Below are positions 24,509-33,505 of a stretch of DNA of 64,000 nucleotides, in pieces; position 1 is the stretch's first letter; the number at the start of each line of letters is the position of its first letter. The notes beneath the pieces were generated by a model. It worked only from the letters and a program-made list of their open reading frames with translations. It was not told the DNA's origin and did not search any database. The stretch lies in the NCBI GenBank assembly GCA_025980765.1, contig JAICXB010000014.1, forward strand, positions 1 to 64,000, in the 5' to 3' direction. The DNA comes from Terriglobales bacterium. GTDB taxonomy: Bacteria; Acidobacteriota; Terriglobia; Terriglobales; Acidobacteriaceae. The position numbers and the translations under genes were made by a program.

Positions 24509-25099
24509 ATGCAAAGCGCGAAGGAGCTATTCACCCACGAACTCACTGACATGCTCGATGCCGAACAGAAACTGGTCGAAGCATTGGGCCAACTCGCAGA
24601 TGATCATTCCGAAGAGCCACAACTTCAAAAAGCATTCCAATCGCATCAAGCGCAAACCGAAAAACAGGTCGAGCGCATTCGACAGGTCTTCGAAGAACTC
24701 GATGAGGAGCCGGAAGAAACCGAATGCAAGGGCATGCGTGGCCTGATCGAGGAACGCGATTCCTTCAAGCAGGAAGAAGAACCGGCCGATGACATTCTTG
24801 CCGTCTTCGACATCGGCGCAGCAATCAAAGTAGAAAGCTATGAGATCAGCGCGTACAACTCGCTCATCGAATTGGCTCAGCAGCTTGATTTGAACAAAGC
24901 CGTGAAGCTGCTCAACCAGAGTCTCAAAGAAGAAGAGCAGACCCGCACCAAACTCGAAGGTCTGTCGCGCAAAATGAAACCGGATAATCTGGGGCTCGAA
25001 GAAGAGGAAGAAGGCGAAGAGATGGAAATGGAAGAGGAAGAGCGGCCTGCGCGACGCACTCCTTCATCGCAGAGAAAAGGACGCCGCAGAGTGGCGTAG
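24509..25099 (+). CDS. Ferritin-like DUF892 protein (YciE/YciF type)
   Basis: A 196-aa four-helix-bundle protein. AKELFTHELTDMLDAEQKLV then EALGQLADDH opens it; Glu/His residues through helices (ESYEISAYNSLIELAQQLDL, EEEQT) form the expected di-metal site. Members are stress-linked. The tail after residue 155 is a strongly acidic low-complexity run followed by a basic end (RKGRRRVA), longer than the core family. AGGAGG 7 nt before the ATG supports the start. Confidence 0.85.
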   Translation: MQSAKELFTHELTDMLDAEQKLVEALGQLADDHSEEPQLQKAFQSHQAQTEKQVERIRQVFEELDEEPEETECKGMRGLIEERDSFKQEEEPADDILAVFDIGAAIKVESYEISAYNSLIELAQQLDLNKAVKLLNQSLKEEEQTRTKLEGLSRKMKPDNLGLEEEEEGEEMEMEEEERPARRTPSSQRKGRRRVA

Positions 25100-25123
25100 C
25101 TTTTTCGCTGGTAAGCGCTCGAT

Positions 25124-25147
25124 AGAGACGCGGCATGCCGCGTCTCT
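25124..25147. terminator. Perfect 24-bp palindrome between convergent genes
   Basis: AGAGACGCGGCA/TGCCGCGTCTCT is a perfect palindrome with no loop bases, placed between the DUF892 stop and the convergent FG-GAP stop. It may act as a bidirectional terminator. No long T-run follows, so it could instead be a dispersed palindromic repeat. Confidence 0.55.
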
Positions 25148-25160
25148 TGCCATGTATGGA

Positions 25161-26348
25161 CTACCTGCTCAGCAGTGCGGTAACGGTTCCGGACGAATTG
25201 TTTGAGACAACAATGTCATCTTTGCCGTCGCTGTTGAGATCTGACACCGCGAGCCCGGACCAGCCGATGTCCTTCAATGCAATCGTCGAGCTGTGAAATG
25301 TGCCATCTTTTGCTCTCATGAACAGCACGAGACTATTACTCTGAGCGCAGGAGACGACAATGTTTCGATGGTTGTCGCCATGGAAGTCGCCAGTCGCAAT
25401 GCGATCGGGCCCGCGGCAGCCTGGCAGAAGAAAGGGAGAACCTTGTAGAGTGGAAAAGCCGCCTTTGCCATCGCCCAGCAAAACGGTAACCCCGACCAAT
25501 CCAGGAGCAATATCGCGATCATAAGGTAGGATCGCCAGATCGAGATTGCCGTCGTTGTTCAGGTCATCGATTGCAACTGCCCATGGGGCCGCACCTGCCG
25601 GGAACGGAGATCCCTGCGCCTGGTGAAAGCCACCCTTGCCATCGCCGAGCAGGATACTTACGTTATTGCCGTCGAGATTGGTTGTGACAACATCCGGTTT
25701 GCCGTCGTGGTTGAAGTCGGCGGACCGCAGCCTCTGATAGGGACGCTTGCCCACATCGAATCTCTTTCCCGGAACCACGAGATTGCCGCGTCCATCGCCA
25801 AGCAGCAGGATGATCTGATTGTTTCCCCAGTTGTCGGTGACAGCATCAATTTTGCCGTCGCCGTTGAAATCTGCGGCAGCAAGACCATGGGTATGGGGAT
25901 GCGATTGCGTGTCAAAAGGGGAATGCGGAGCAGGCTTGAATCCACCTTTCCCATCCCCCAACAGGACGCTCAGATAGGCTGTTCCTGTGTTCGCAATGAT
26001 CAGATCCGGATTGCCGTCACCGTTGAAATCGGCAACTGCAATATCGTTCGGCCCTCGGCCGGTCGAGCAGGCTGCGCCGGGGGCCGGAGTGAAATGGCCT
26101 TTTCCATCGCCAAGCAGCACGGTCAACTTCTCGGAGCCAGAGCTGGCCACGAGGATGTCGAGTTTTTTGTCATGGTTTACGTCGGCTATTGCGATAGGGC
26201 CAGGTCCCTTCCCAACCGGGATTACCACTTGATCGAAATTGGGAGCGACCGAATCCGTCACTGTTGCAACCAGCATCCTCGATGGAAGCAAGCAAATCGT
26301 CGCGGCTGCCGGCGCACATAGCGCAAGCAATAATGTCTTAGCGGTCAA
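25161..26348 (-). CDS. Exported FG-GAP/VCBS repeat protein
   Basis: A 395-aa protein with an N-terminal signal segment (TLLLALCAPAAATICLLPSR). About seven FG-GAP repeats follow, each carrying a Ca-binding D-x-N-x-D-G-x-x-D loop (for example DFNGDGNPDLIIANTG, DFNHDGKPDVVTTN, DLNNDGNLDLAILP, DLNSDGKDDIVVSN) alternating with VLLGDGKG. These fold as a beta-propeller. One repeat (DFHGDNHRNIVVS) has a degraded loop. The role is extracellular or periplasmic and unknown. Confidence 0.85.
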   Translation of the reverse strand: MTAKTLLLALCAPAAATICLLPSRMLVATVTDSVAPNFDQVVIPVGKGPGPIAIADVNHDKKLDILVASSGSEKLTVLLGDGKGHFTPAPGAACSTGRGPNDIAVADFNGDGNPDLIIANTGTAYLSVLLGDGKGGFKPAPHSPFDTQSHPHTHGLAAADFNGDGKIDAVTDNWGNNQIILLLGDGRGNLVVPGKRFDVGKRPYQRLRSADFNHDGKPDVVTTNLDGNNVSILLGDGKGGFHQAQGSPFPAGAAPWAVAIDDLNNDGNLDLAILPYDRDIAPGLVGVTVLLGDGKGGFSTLQGSPFLLPGCRGPDRIATGDFHGDNHRNIVVSCAQSNSLVLFMRAKDGTFHSSTIALKDIGWSGLAVSDLNSDGKDDIVVSNNSSGTVTALLSR

Positions 26349-26392
26349 GATGAGCCCTCGTCTGGCTGTACGTGGCTAAACGCAAATTGTAA

Positions 26393-27256
26393 TCACGCCA
26401 CTCCCGCCAGCTTTTCCAATGTCATCAACGTCGCGGCGTAATCCATTTCGGAGTAACCCTGCTTCTTGGCGTCTTCGTAGATGCGATCGACAGTTTCCAA
26501 TGCCGGCAGCTTTACTCCCTGCTGGCGGGCAGCTTCAAGCATGAGGTGAATATCTTTGTGCATGAGGCGCATGGGGAAATTTGCGGAGAAATCGCGCGAA
26601 AGCACAAACTGCGCTTTGTAATCGACAACCCCGGAGCGCACCATTGACTGATTGATTAAGCTCATCAGCGGCTCGAGATCGACGTCCTGCTTTTTCGCCA
26701 GTACCAGCGCTTCAGCGAAGCCTTCGAAGGTGAGGGCGATCATCAGATTCATGGAGAGCTTTGCGGCCAGGCCTTTGCCGTTTTCGCCGACTCGGACCGC
26801 GCTCTTGCCCATCGCTAAGAAGAGTGGCTGTAGCTTATCGAAGGTCTCCTGTTTCGCCCCGACAATGAAGATCAATTGCGCGCTCTGCGCTCCGACCTTA
26901 GATCCCGTTACGGGAGCATCAACGAAATCTCCGCCCTTCTGACGCACGCGCTCGGCAAACTTCGCACTGGCCCCGGGGAGAATGGTGCTGGAATCGACGA
27001 CAATTGCCCCCGGCTTCAGCGATTCGATGGCGCCATCTTTTCCGAACAGAGTTTGCTCCACTGCGGCCGTATCGGAGACGCACAGCCATACGATATCGAC
27101 ATCTTTGGCGGCGTCTTTCGGAGTAGCCGCAGAGCGAGCGCCATCCACCTTTTTACCCGGAGTTCGATTCCAGACGCTCAGTTCGTGTCCAGCTTTGACC
27201 AGATTCTCGGCCATGGGCTTACCCATGATCCCGAGTCCAAGAAACGCGATTCTCAT
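26393..27256 (-). CDS. 3-hydroxyisobutyrate dehydrogenase-family NAD(P) oxidoreductase
   Basis: A 287-aa beta-hydroxyacid dehydrogenase. GLGIMGKPMAENLVKAGHEL is the Rossmann dinucleotide loop with WNRTP following; DAPVTGSKVGAQSAQL carries the substrate-binding Ser/Gly motif; the catalytic Lys lies in GKGLAAKLSMNLM. Substrates of relatives include 3-hydroxyisobutyrate, tartronate semialdehyde and succinic semialdehyde, and sequence alone does not decide. It is a single gene with a palindromic repeat downstream. Confidence 0.88.
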   Translation of the reverse strand: MRIAFLGLGIMGKPMAENLVKAGHELSVWNRTPGKKVDGARSAATPKDAAKDVDIVWLCVSDTAAVEQTLFGKDGAIESLKPGAIVVDSSTILPGASAKFAERVRQKGGDFVDAPVTGSKVGAQSAQLIFIVGAKQETFDKLQPLFLAMGKSAVRVGENGKGLAAKLSMNLMIALTFEGFAEALVLAKKQDVDLEPLMSLINQSMVRSGVVDYKAQFVLSRDFSANFPMRLMHKDIHLMLEAARQQGVKLPALETVDRIYEDAKKQGYSEMDYAATLMTLEKLAGVA

Positions 27257-27305
27257 TGCTTGCTCCTATTCAATCCAGCGAACTACCCATGACTGCTGAA
27301 AGCAT

Positions 27306-27380
27306 CAACCACAGAGGACACCGAGGAGCACAGAGGAATTCAAGATAATTCTTTTCTCCGTGTTATCTCTGTCCTCGGTG
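27306..27380. repeat. CACAGAGGA-type short-period inverted repeat
   Basis: The left arm 27306-27338 (CAACCACAGAGGACACCGAG onward) and right arm 27355-27380 (TCTCCGTGTTATCTCTGTCC onward) are approximate reverse complements, with about 16 nt between. It belongs to the same family as the elements at 19605-19747 and 54191-54273. It lies between two minus-strand genes, so a terminator role is possible. Confidence 0.75.
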
Positions 27381-27395
27381 ATGAACCTTCGGGCA

Positions 27396-29534
27396 TCAGG
27401 CGGCCGGCATCGATGCAATCTCTTCCAGTTGCTGTTGCAGTTTTCGCGGATCTTCCACTGGCGGTTGGCAAGTGAAGCCCGAACAAAGGACTGCGCGACT
27501 TTTCTTCTCTTTGTCCTTGCTCGCGGGCAGATTAGGAATCGTGTGAGCGAGCACCGGTGGAAGATTGGCAGCGACTGCGTGATCCGGATCGAGCCGTAGC
27601 ACCGACCGCGAGATACTGTACGCGCCGGCGGCAACGCGAAGCAGATCCTCCGCGGCCTTGTCGTTTCCGATTACGACAACCTGGGTGTGTGGACGCGAGT
27701 ACAGAGCGACCGCAAGTCCATAGGTTGCGGCGAAGATGCCGAACTGTCCGGCAATACCGGCAAACGCCTGCAGCGCGGACTCGGCGATTTCGCGATGCCG
27801 GGCTTCGCCCGAATATGCATGCAATCGCAATAAGGCGATCGCAGCTGAGGGATTGCCAGCAGGAGTCGGGGAATCCTGCAGCGGTTTGCGGCGCGCCGAA
27901 AGCGCACCCAAATTCCCATGTGGCGCGGTTGTTGATCGATCGAAGAACCCACCGCCGGTTTCATCATGAAAGTCGCGGACCATGCGGGCGGCAATTTTCT
28001 CCGCAAAGCGATAGTAAGTGAGATCAGAGGTGGCTTCGTAGGCGTCAACACACGCGACAATCGTGTACGCGTAATCGTCGAGCATTCCGCTGACTTCCCG
28101 ATGGACAGCCTCAACGTCGGAGTAGGCAATTACGTGCTTCAATCCAGCATCAGACCAAGCCTGCGCCAACAAACGATCCAGCGAACGCAGCGAGAAGTGC
28201 TCCGCTTCATCGAGCTTCAACACTCGGGCCGCTTGCAGGTAAGCAGAGATGCAGAGCGCGTTCCAGTTCACGTAAACGGTTTTGTCCACGTAGGGAGTGG
28301 GCCGACGCAGCCGCGCCTCCAGCATCTTCCGTTTCGCCGAGTCCAGGAGTTGCTGGACATCGGCAACTGCAATCTTCATGCGGGTGGCGATTTGCTCGGG
28401 AGTGGCGCGGACGTAGAGGACGTTCTTCTCCGGCCGGTGATGCATCTCGCCGACTTCGCCGATGTCGTAATGCAAAGCCGCGGCTTCCAGTTCCTTATCT
28501 CCGAGCGCCTCGCGCGCCTCCGCCAACGACCAGGTGAAGTAATCGCCGTCATCGTGCAAATCGATATCGGCATCCTGCGACGCGTAGAACCCGCCGTGCT
28601 CGCGATCGCTTAACCACTCGTCCATCCAGCGAATGATGTCACGCGCGACCCCTGCGTAGAACGGTTTGCCGGTCAGCTGGTACGCATGCACGTAGTTCTT
28701 CAGCAGCTCGGAATTGTCATACGACATCTTCTCGAAGTGCGGCACCACCCAACGTCCGTCCACTGAGTAACGATGGAAGCCGCCGGCAATCTGATCGTAA
28801 ACGCCGCCGCGCGCCATGTGGTCCAGCGTGGTGGTGATTACTTCGTGCGCTTTCTCATTGGGGGTTCGTCCGCAGTAGTCGATGAGTAGGTCGAAGATGG
28901 AAGGATGCGGAAATTTAGGCGCCGATCCAAATCCGCCATTCTGAGGATCGAAGGTCTGGATGGCCGAGTTCACCATGCCTTCCACCACGACCGGCGCGAT
29001 CTCGCCTGCGCGCCCGGCGAATGACTCGGCGTGATCGATGGCTGACATCACGTGCTCGGCTGATTCGACAACATCGCCACGCTTCTCGCGATAGGCTTCA
29101 GCCAGCGTGAGCAGGACTTTCTTGAATCCGGGACGCCCGTGCTGATCTTCCGGGGGAAAATATGTTCCGCCAAAAAACGGCCGGCCGTCGGGAGTGAGAA
29201 AGGCGGTCAACGGCCATCCACCTTGTCCGCTGATGGCGGAAACCGCCGCCTGATACCTGCTGTCGACGTCGGGGCGTTCATCGCGGTCAACCTTCACGGC
29301 GATGAACTTCTCATTGATGATGCGCGCCAGTTCGGCATTTTCGTAAGACTCGCGGTCCATCACATGGCACCAATGACACCACACCGCGCCGATGTCGAGC
29401 AGCACCGGCTTGTCCTCGCGCGTGGCTCGATCGAAAGCGTCCGCGCCCCACTCATGCCAGGCGATCGGCTGATGCATCGCGGAGCGCAAATAAGACGATG
29501 AGGCGTGCGCCAGGGAGTTCGTAGGCTCGGTCAT
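27396..29534 (-). CDS. DUF255 thioredoxin-domain protein (YyaL/SSP411-like)
   Basis: A 712-aa protein. The N-terminal thioredoxin-like domain contains IGAVWCHWCHVMDRESYENA (CxxC) and VDRDERPDVDSRY. The rest is an (alpha/alpha)6 barrel like GlcNAc epimerases or six-hairpin glycosidases, with ISGQGGWPLTAFLTPDGRPF, FFGGTYFPPEDQ, GGFGSAPKFPHP and HFEKMSYDNSELL. The family is widespread but its activity is not established. The length is usual and no frame damage is seen. Confidence 0.9.
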   Translation of the reverse strand: MTEPTNSLAHASSSYLRSAMHQPIAWHEWGADAFDRATREDKPVLLDIGAVWCHWCHVMDRESYENAELARIINEKFIAVKVDRDERPDVDSRYQAAVSAISGQGGWPLTAFLTPDGRPFFGGTYFPPEDQHGRPGFKKVLLTLAEAYREKRGDVVESAEHVMSAIDHAESFAGRAGEIAPVVVEGMVNSAIQTFDPQNGGFGSAPKFPHPSIFDLLIDYCGRTPNEKAHEVITTTLDHMARGGVYDQIAGGFHRYSVDGRWVVPHFEKMSYDNSELLKNYVHAYQLTGKPFYAGVARDIIRWMDEWLSDREHGGFYASQDADIDLHDDGDYFTWSLAEAREALGDKELEAAALHYDIGEVGEMHHRPEKNVLYVRATPEQIATRMKIAVADVQQLLDSAKRKMLEARLRRPTPYVDKTVYVNWNALCISAYLQAARVLKLDEAEHFSLRSLDRLLAQAWSDAGLKHVIAYSDVEAVHREVSGMLDDYAYTIVACVDAYEATSDLTYYRFAEKIAARMVRDFHDETGGGFFDRSTTAPHGNLGALSARRKPLQDSPTPAGNPSAAIALLRLHAYSGEARHREIAESALQAFAGIAGQFGIFAATYGLAVALYSRPHTQVVVIGNDKAAEDLLRVAAGAYSISRSVLRLDPDHAVAANLPPVLAHTIPNLPASKDKEKKSRAVLCSGFTCQPPVEDPRKLQQQLEEIASMPAA

Positions 29535-29735
29535 AAACAGTCAAGTGTAGCCCAATCCCGAGTTCTCATCGGCATGCGACACAAGCAGCTTGGATTAGAC
29601 AGCTGTTCTGTTCCGGTATGAGGTTCGTCCAACACTTTGGGTACAATCGTCGATAATGGCGCGCAATGCGGCGGCTTTACGTCCCAGGCTGTCTGAAGCG
29701 GAATCTGGGCTTTCGGCGTCTAACTGAGTTACTGC

Positions 29736-31487
29736 ATGTTCAAGAGGCTTGATCCACTCAAACCGTATCTGTACCGGTATCGCCGGAGCTTCTTCTGGGG
29801 AACTCTGGCGCTGCTGCTGAACAACGCTATCTGGATCATGTTCCCGCAGGTGATTCGTCGCGCAGTTGACGACATGAACCGCGGGATCACTCGCCACAAG
29901 ATCGTCACTTATTCACTGCTGCTGGTGGCGATTGCCCTGAGCAAAGGCATCTTCCAATTCCTGATGCGCTGGATCCTGATCGGGGTCTCGCGCGACATTG
30001 AATTCGACCTGCGCAACGACTTCTTCCGCCATCTGGAGTCGCTGTCCTACTCCTATTACCAGCGGACGCGCACCGGCGACATCATGGCGCGGGCGACGAA
30101 CGACCTCAATGCTGTGCGCATGCTGCTGGGACCGGCAATCATGTACACGGCGAATACCGTGGTGTTCACCGCGGGCGCGCTGCTGTTCATGCTGCAGATC
30201 AGTCCGCGGCTGACGATGTTTGCCTTCCTTCCGCTGCCGGTGGCCAGCGTTCTGGTGCAGTATTTCGGCAGAAGGATTCACGAACGCTTTGAACGGATCC
30301 AGGCGACCTTCTCCGACATCTCGGCGCGGGCCCAGGAAAACTTCTCCGGAGCTCGCCTGGTGCGGGCGTATGTGCAGGAAGAACCGGAGATCAAACTCTT
30401 CGAAACGTCCAATCGGGAATACATCGCCCGCAGCCTGAAGCTGGTGCGACTGATTGGTATGTTGTGGCCGACGCTGGAAACGCTGCTGGGCTTGGCCATC
30501 ATCCTGGTACTGTGGTTAGGCGGACGCGAGGTGCTGCTGCACCGCATGAGCGTTGGCGATTTTGTCGCATACAACACTTACATGGTGCAGCTCACCTGGC
30601 CGGTAATTGCCCTGGGGTGGGTCATCAACATCTTCCAGCGCGGCACCGCGTCACTGGGACGCATTGCCGAGATATTCAAAGAAAAGCCGGTGGTGACAGA
30701 TGCTGGAGTAGCTCCCGACCTGAAACACGCGCAAGACATCGACGGCGATATCGAGTTCCGCGACTTGGATTTCTCCTACCCCAGCGGGCCGCCAGTGCTT
30801 AGCGGCATCAACCTGCGCATTCCCGCGGGCACGAGCCTGGCCATCGTTGGTCCTACCGGATCGGGCAAGAGCACGCTGGTCAGCCTGGTCCCGCGCATCT
30901 ACGACGCGGCGCGAGGATCGGTGCTGCTGGACGGACGCAACATCAGCGAATTTCCACTTGAGGTGTTGCGCAAGAACATCGGCTTCGTGCCACAGGAGAC
31001 TTTCCTCTTCAGCGCGACCATTCGAGAGAATATCGCCTTCGGCGTACAGCACAGCACCGACGAAGAAGTGGAAGCCGCTGCCGAAGCTTCCAGCCTGGCC
31101 AAGGACATCGACGGCTTCCCAAATCGGTATGCCACACTGGTGGGAGAGCGCGGACTCACGCTTTCCGGCGGACAGAAGCAGCGCACCGCGATCGCCCGCG
31201 CCATCATCCGCAATCCCCGCATTCTGGTGCTCGATGACGCGCTTTCCAGTGTCGATACTTATACCGAAGAAAAGATCCTCAACCATCTGCGCGAGATCAT
31301 GAAGGGTCGCACCACGATCTTCATTTCGCACCGTGTCTCCACGGTCCGCGCCGCCGATCAGATTGCTGTGCTGCACGGTGGAAGCATCGTCGAGCTGGGT
31401 ACACATGAAGAACTGATCGCGCGCAATGGCTACTACGCCGATCTGTACAACAAACAGTTGCTTGAAGAAGAACTGGCGCAGGTGTGA
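29736..31487 (+). CDS. ABC exporter half-transporter with a degenerate Walker B
   Basis: A 583-aa fused permease-ATPase. Residues about 15-310 hold six membrane helices of the exporter fold. The nucleotide-binding domain has Walker A VGPTGSGKSTLVSLVPR, the Q-loop FVPQETFLFSATIRENIAFG, signature LSGGQKQRTAIARA, Walker B ILVLDDALSSVD and H-loop FISHRVSTVR. Asp501 sits where the catalytic Glu is expected, the pattern of the degenerate subunit in heterodimeric exporters (BmrC/YheI/TM287 type). No second ABC gene is adjacent, so the canonical partner would be elsewhere. Confidence 0.88.
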   Translation: MFKRLDPLKPYLYRYRRSFFWGTLALLLNNAIWIMFPQVIRRAVDDMNRGITRHKIVTYSLLLVAIALSKGIFQFLMRWILIGVSRDIEFDLRNDFFRHLESLSYSYYQRTRTGDIMARATNDLNAVRMLLGPAIMYTANTVVFTAGALLFMLQISPRLTMFAFLPLPVASVLVQYFGRRIHERFERIQATFSDISARAQENFSGARLVRAYVQEEPEIKLFETSNREYIARSLKLVRLIGMLWPTLETLLGLAIILVLWLGGREVLLHRMSVGDFVAYNTYMVQLTWPVIALGWVINIFQRGTASLGRIAEIFKEKPVVTDAGVAPDLKHAQDIDGDIEFRDLDFSYPSGPPVLSGINLRIPAGTSLAIVGPTGSGKSTLVSLVPRIYDAARGSVLLDGRNISEFPLEVLRKNIGFVPQETFLFSATIRENIAFGVQHSTDEEVEAAAEASSLAKDIDGFPNRYATLVGERGLTLSGGQKQRTAIARAIIRNPRILVLDDALSSVDTYTEEKILNHLREIMKGRTTIFISHRVSTVRAADQIAVLHGGSIVELGTHEELIARNGYYADLYNKQLLEEELAQV

Positions 31488-31491
31488 AAAC

Positions 31492-31633
31492 AGCTTCTAA
31501 GCTTCTAAGCCGCTAAGCTGCTCAGCTTCCTCTCTGAAAGCGGGAGCCGCACAGGTCACCGCGAGACCCGCGCCTTCGGACAGCAGTTGTCAACTTCAAG
31601 AAGCTCAGCAGCTTAGGAGCTCAGAAGCTTTCC
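31492..31633. repeat. GCTNCTAA-type 8-nt-period inverted repeat
   Basis: The left arm 31492-31530 is built of 8-mers GCTTCTAA, GCTTCTAA, GCCGCTAA, GCTGCTCA, GCTTCCTC. The right arm 31596-31633 carries the complementary AGAAGCTC, AGCAGCTT, AGGAGCTC, AGAAGCTT. About 65 nt lie between. It fills the space from the ABC gene stop to the methyltransferase start codon. A related copy is at 51438-51531. Confidence 0.8.
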
Positions 31634-31634
31634 A

Positions 31635-32318
31635 ATGAAGCGCGTAGTCACACAAGAGCTGCTGGATGAAGACCTCGGCACTCCAGAAGAGATTCACGAC
31701 ACGCTGCTTGATCTCCGCTGGTTCAACCGGCACTTTGGCGGATATGAGAGCATGAGTGCCCTGCTTGTCCAGGTAGGCAAGCGCTGCGGTGCTCGGCGCA
31801 TCTCCTTTCTTGACGTGGCCGGCGGCACCGGCGAAGTTGCCGAAGCTGTTTCGACACGCCTGCGAGCCAAGGGGCTGGAGCTGCGATCAGCAGTTCTGGA
31901 CCGTGCAGTCTCGCACATGACCTCCAGGCCCACAGCTCCCAATAAAATTGCGGGAGATGCTATTGCGCTGCCTTTTGCAAATGCCAGCTTCGACGTGGTG
32001 GGCTGTAATCTTTTTTGTCATCATCTTGAACCGGATGACTTGGTCGCCTTCTTCAACGAAGGATTAAGGGTCGCGCGGCTGGCGGTAATAGCCAGCGACC
32101 TGCGGCGAAACCTGTTTCACTGGGTAGTGGCTTACGCTGGGAGATTCACCTATCGCAGCCGCCTCACTCGCAACGACGCTCCCGCCTCGGTGAGGCGCGC
32201 CTATACCGTCAGTGAACTTCAGCAGATTGCCCATCGAACTCATGCGGCAGGTTCCATCATTCAGCGTTACTACTTCCAACGTCTGGGACTCACGCTTTGG
32301 GTGCGCCGACCTGCATGA
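31635..32318 (+). CDS. Class I SAM-dependent methyltransferase
   Basis: A 227-aa protein. SFLDVAGGTGEVAEAVSTRL is the SAM-binding motif I, GDAIALPFANASFDVVGCNL is motif II/III, and HHLEPDDLVAFFNEGLRV follows. The N-terminal HDTLLDLRWFNRHFGGY is characteristic of methyltransferases placed beside FAD reductases in polyketide-like or lipid loci. Its stop overlaps the next gene (ATGA), so the two are coupled and probably modify the same small molecule. The substrate is unknown. The upstream space is filled by the right arm of a repeat, leaving no clear ribosome site. Confidence 0.82.
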   Translation: MKRVVTQELLDEDLGTPEEIHDTLLDLRWFNRHFGGYESMSALLVQVGKRCGARRISFLDVAGGTGEVAEAVSTRLRAKGLELRSAVLDRAVSHMTSRPTAPNKIAGDAIALPFANASFDVVGCNLFCHHLEPDDLVAFFNEGLRVARLAVIASDLRRNLFHWVVAYAGRFTYRSRLTRNDAPASVRRAYTVSELQQIAHRTHAAGSIIQRYYFQRLGLTLWVRRPA

Positions 32319-33412
32319 GCTGCATCTTTGACATCGCGGTGGTTGGCGCTGGTCCCGCCGGCGCTTCGGCGGCAATCAGTGCGGCCCAAAATGGGCAGCG
32401 AGTGCTTTTGCTCGAAGCCGGCAACTTCCCTCGTCACAAAGTGTGCGGCGAATTCGTCTCCGCTGAAGCGCTCGAACTTGTTGAGAAACTGCTCGCGTCA
32501 GATTCGCTGGTGAAAGCGGCGCCCCGAATTTTCGTAGCACGCATGTTTGTCGATGGCCGGCTGGTCGAGTTTCCGGTCCGGCCGGCCGCTGCGAGCATTC
32601 CCCGCTATGACCTGGATCCTGCTTTCTGGCGCGCAGCGCGGGCACAAGGCGTCGAATGCAGTGCGGAGACTCGCGTTCAGGCGGTCCGGCGCGTTCCGAG
32701 TGGAGCGTTTTCGATTGAAACCCAAGCGGTGGATTTTGCTGCGCGAGCGGTGATCAACGCCACCGGCCGTTGGTCAAACCTGAGTGCCACGGTCGCGGCG
32801 CTTGATCAGCCTCGATCCATCGGCCTGAAGGCGCATTTCTTTGAGACTGGCGCCGCGCCCTCCTGCGACTTGTACTTCTTCGATGGCGGCTATTGCGGAG
32901 TGCAACCCATCGCACCCAATCTGGTGAATGTTTCGGCGATGGTGCGGGCGGAAGTCGCGCGAACCCTGGAGGGTGTGTTCGCACAGAATCCCAGACTGCA
33001 GGAGCGGTCGCTGGCCTGGTCGCCGGCCGCGCCGCGCGTCAGCACCGCGCCCCTGATCTTTCGAGAGACAACTACTTCTCTGGATGGCGTTCTGCTGTGC
33101 GGAGATGCTGCGGCATTTATCGACCCGTTTGCTGGAGACGGGATCTCGATGGCGTTGCACAGCGGCAGTCTGGCGGCCGCATCGCTCAACCTGTTTTTGC
33201 GCGGCGACATTTCTCTCGAGGGCGCCATTAAGCACTATGCAGAGCGGCATCGCACGATGCTGCAACCGGCACTCAGGAACGCGGCGCAACTACGCCGTCT
33301 GCTGCACTTGCCTCGCCTGCTTCGCGGCGCGGCGTTGTCATTGATGAGCCTGTCGCCGATTGCTCGCCTGGCCGTTCATCAGACGCGTGCGCGAACGAGT
33401 GAAGCGGCTTAA
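32315..33412 (+). CDS. FAD-dependent oxidoreductase (geranylgeranyl-reductase-like)
   Basis: A 365-aa flavoprotein. DIAVVGAGPAGASAAISAAQ is the FAD-binding Rossmann motif; PRHKVCGEFVSAEAL is the conserved Cys-Gly segment of the geranylgeranyl reductase/halogenase group; VLLCGDAAAFIDPFAGDGIS binds the FAD ribityl chain. The ATG at 32315 overlaps the methyltransferase stop; a GTG at 32297 is a weaker alternative. With the methyltransferase it forms a two-gene tailoring unit. A polyketide synthase that often accompanies this pair is not present. Confidence 0.85.
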   Translation: MSCIFDIAVVGAGPAGASAAISAAQNGQRVLLLEAGNFPRHKVCGEFVSAEALELVEKLLASDSLVKAAPRIFVARMFVDGRLVEFPVRPAAASIPRYDLDPAFWRAARAQGVECSAETRVQAVRRVPSGAFSIETQAVDFAARAVINATGRWSNLSATVAALDQPRSIGLKAHFFETGAAPSCDLYFFDGGYCGVQPIAPNLVNVSAMVRAEVARTLEGVFAQNPRLQERSLAWSPAAPRVSTAPLIFRETTTSLDGVLLCGDAAAFIDPFAGDGISMALHSGSLAAASLNLFLRGDISLEGAIKHYAERHRTMLQPALRNAAQLRRLLHLPRLLRGAALSLMSLSPIARLAVHQTRARTSEAA

Positions 33413-33505
33413 TCGACGCTGGTAACCAACTTGGATTCTGATCCCCTCGCGCGGAGCAACTTGGATTCGCTAAAATTCGGCTCATACGCTCACCGGTGAT
33501 CCTTT

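Noticed and set aside
30651-31406. Minus-strand 251-aa frame opposite the ABC transporter
   Set aside because: Antisense to the nucleotide-binding domain; no independent features.
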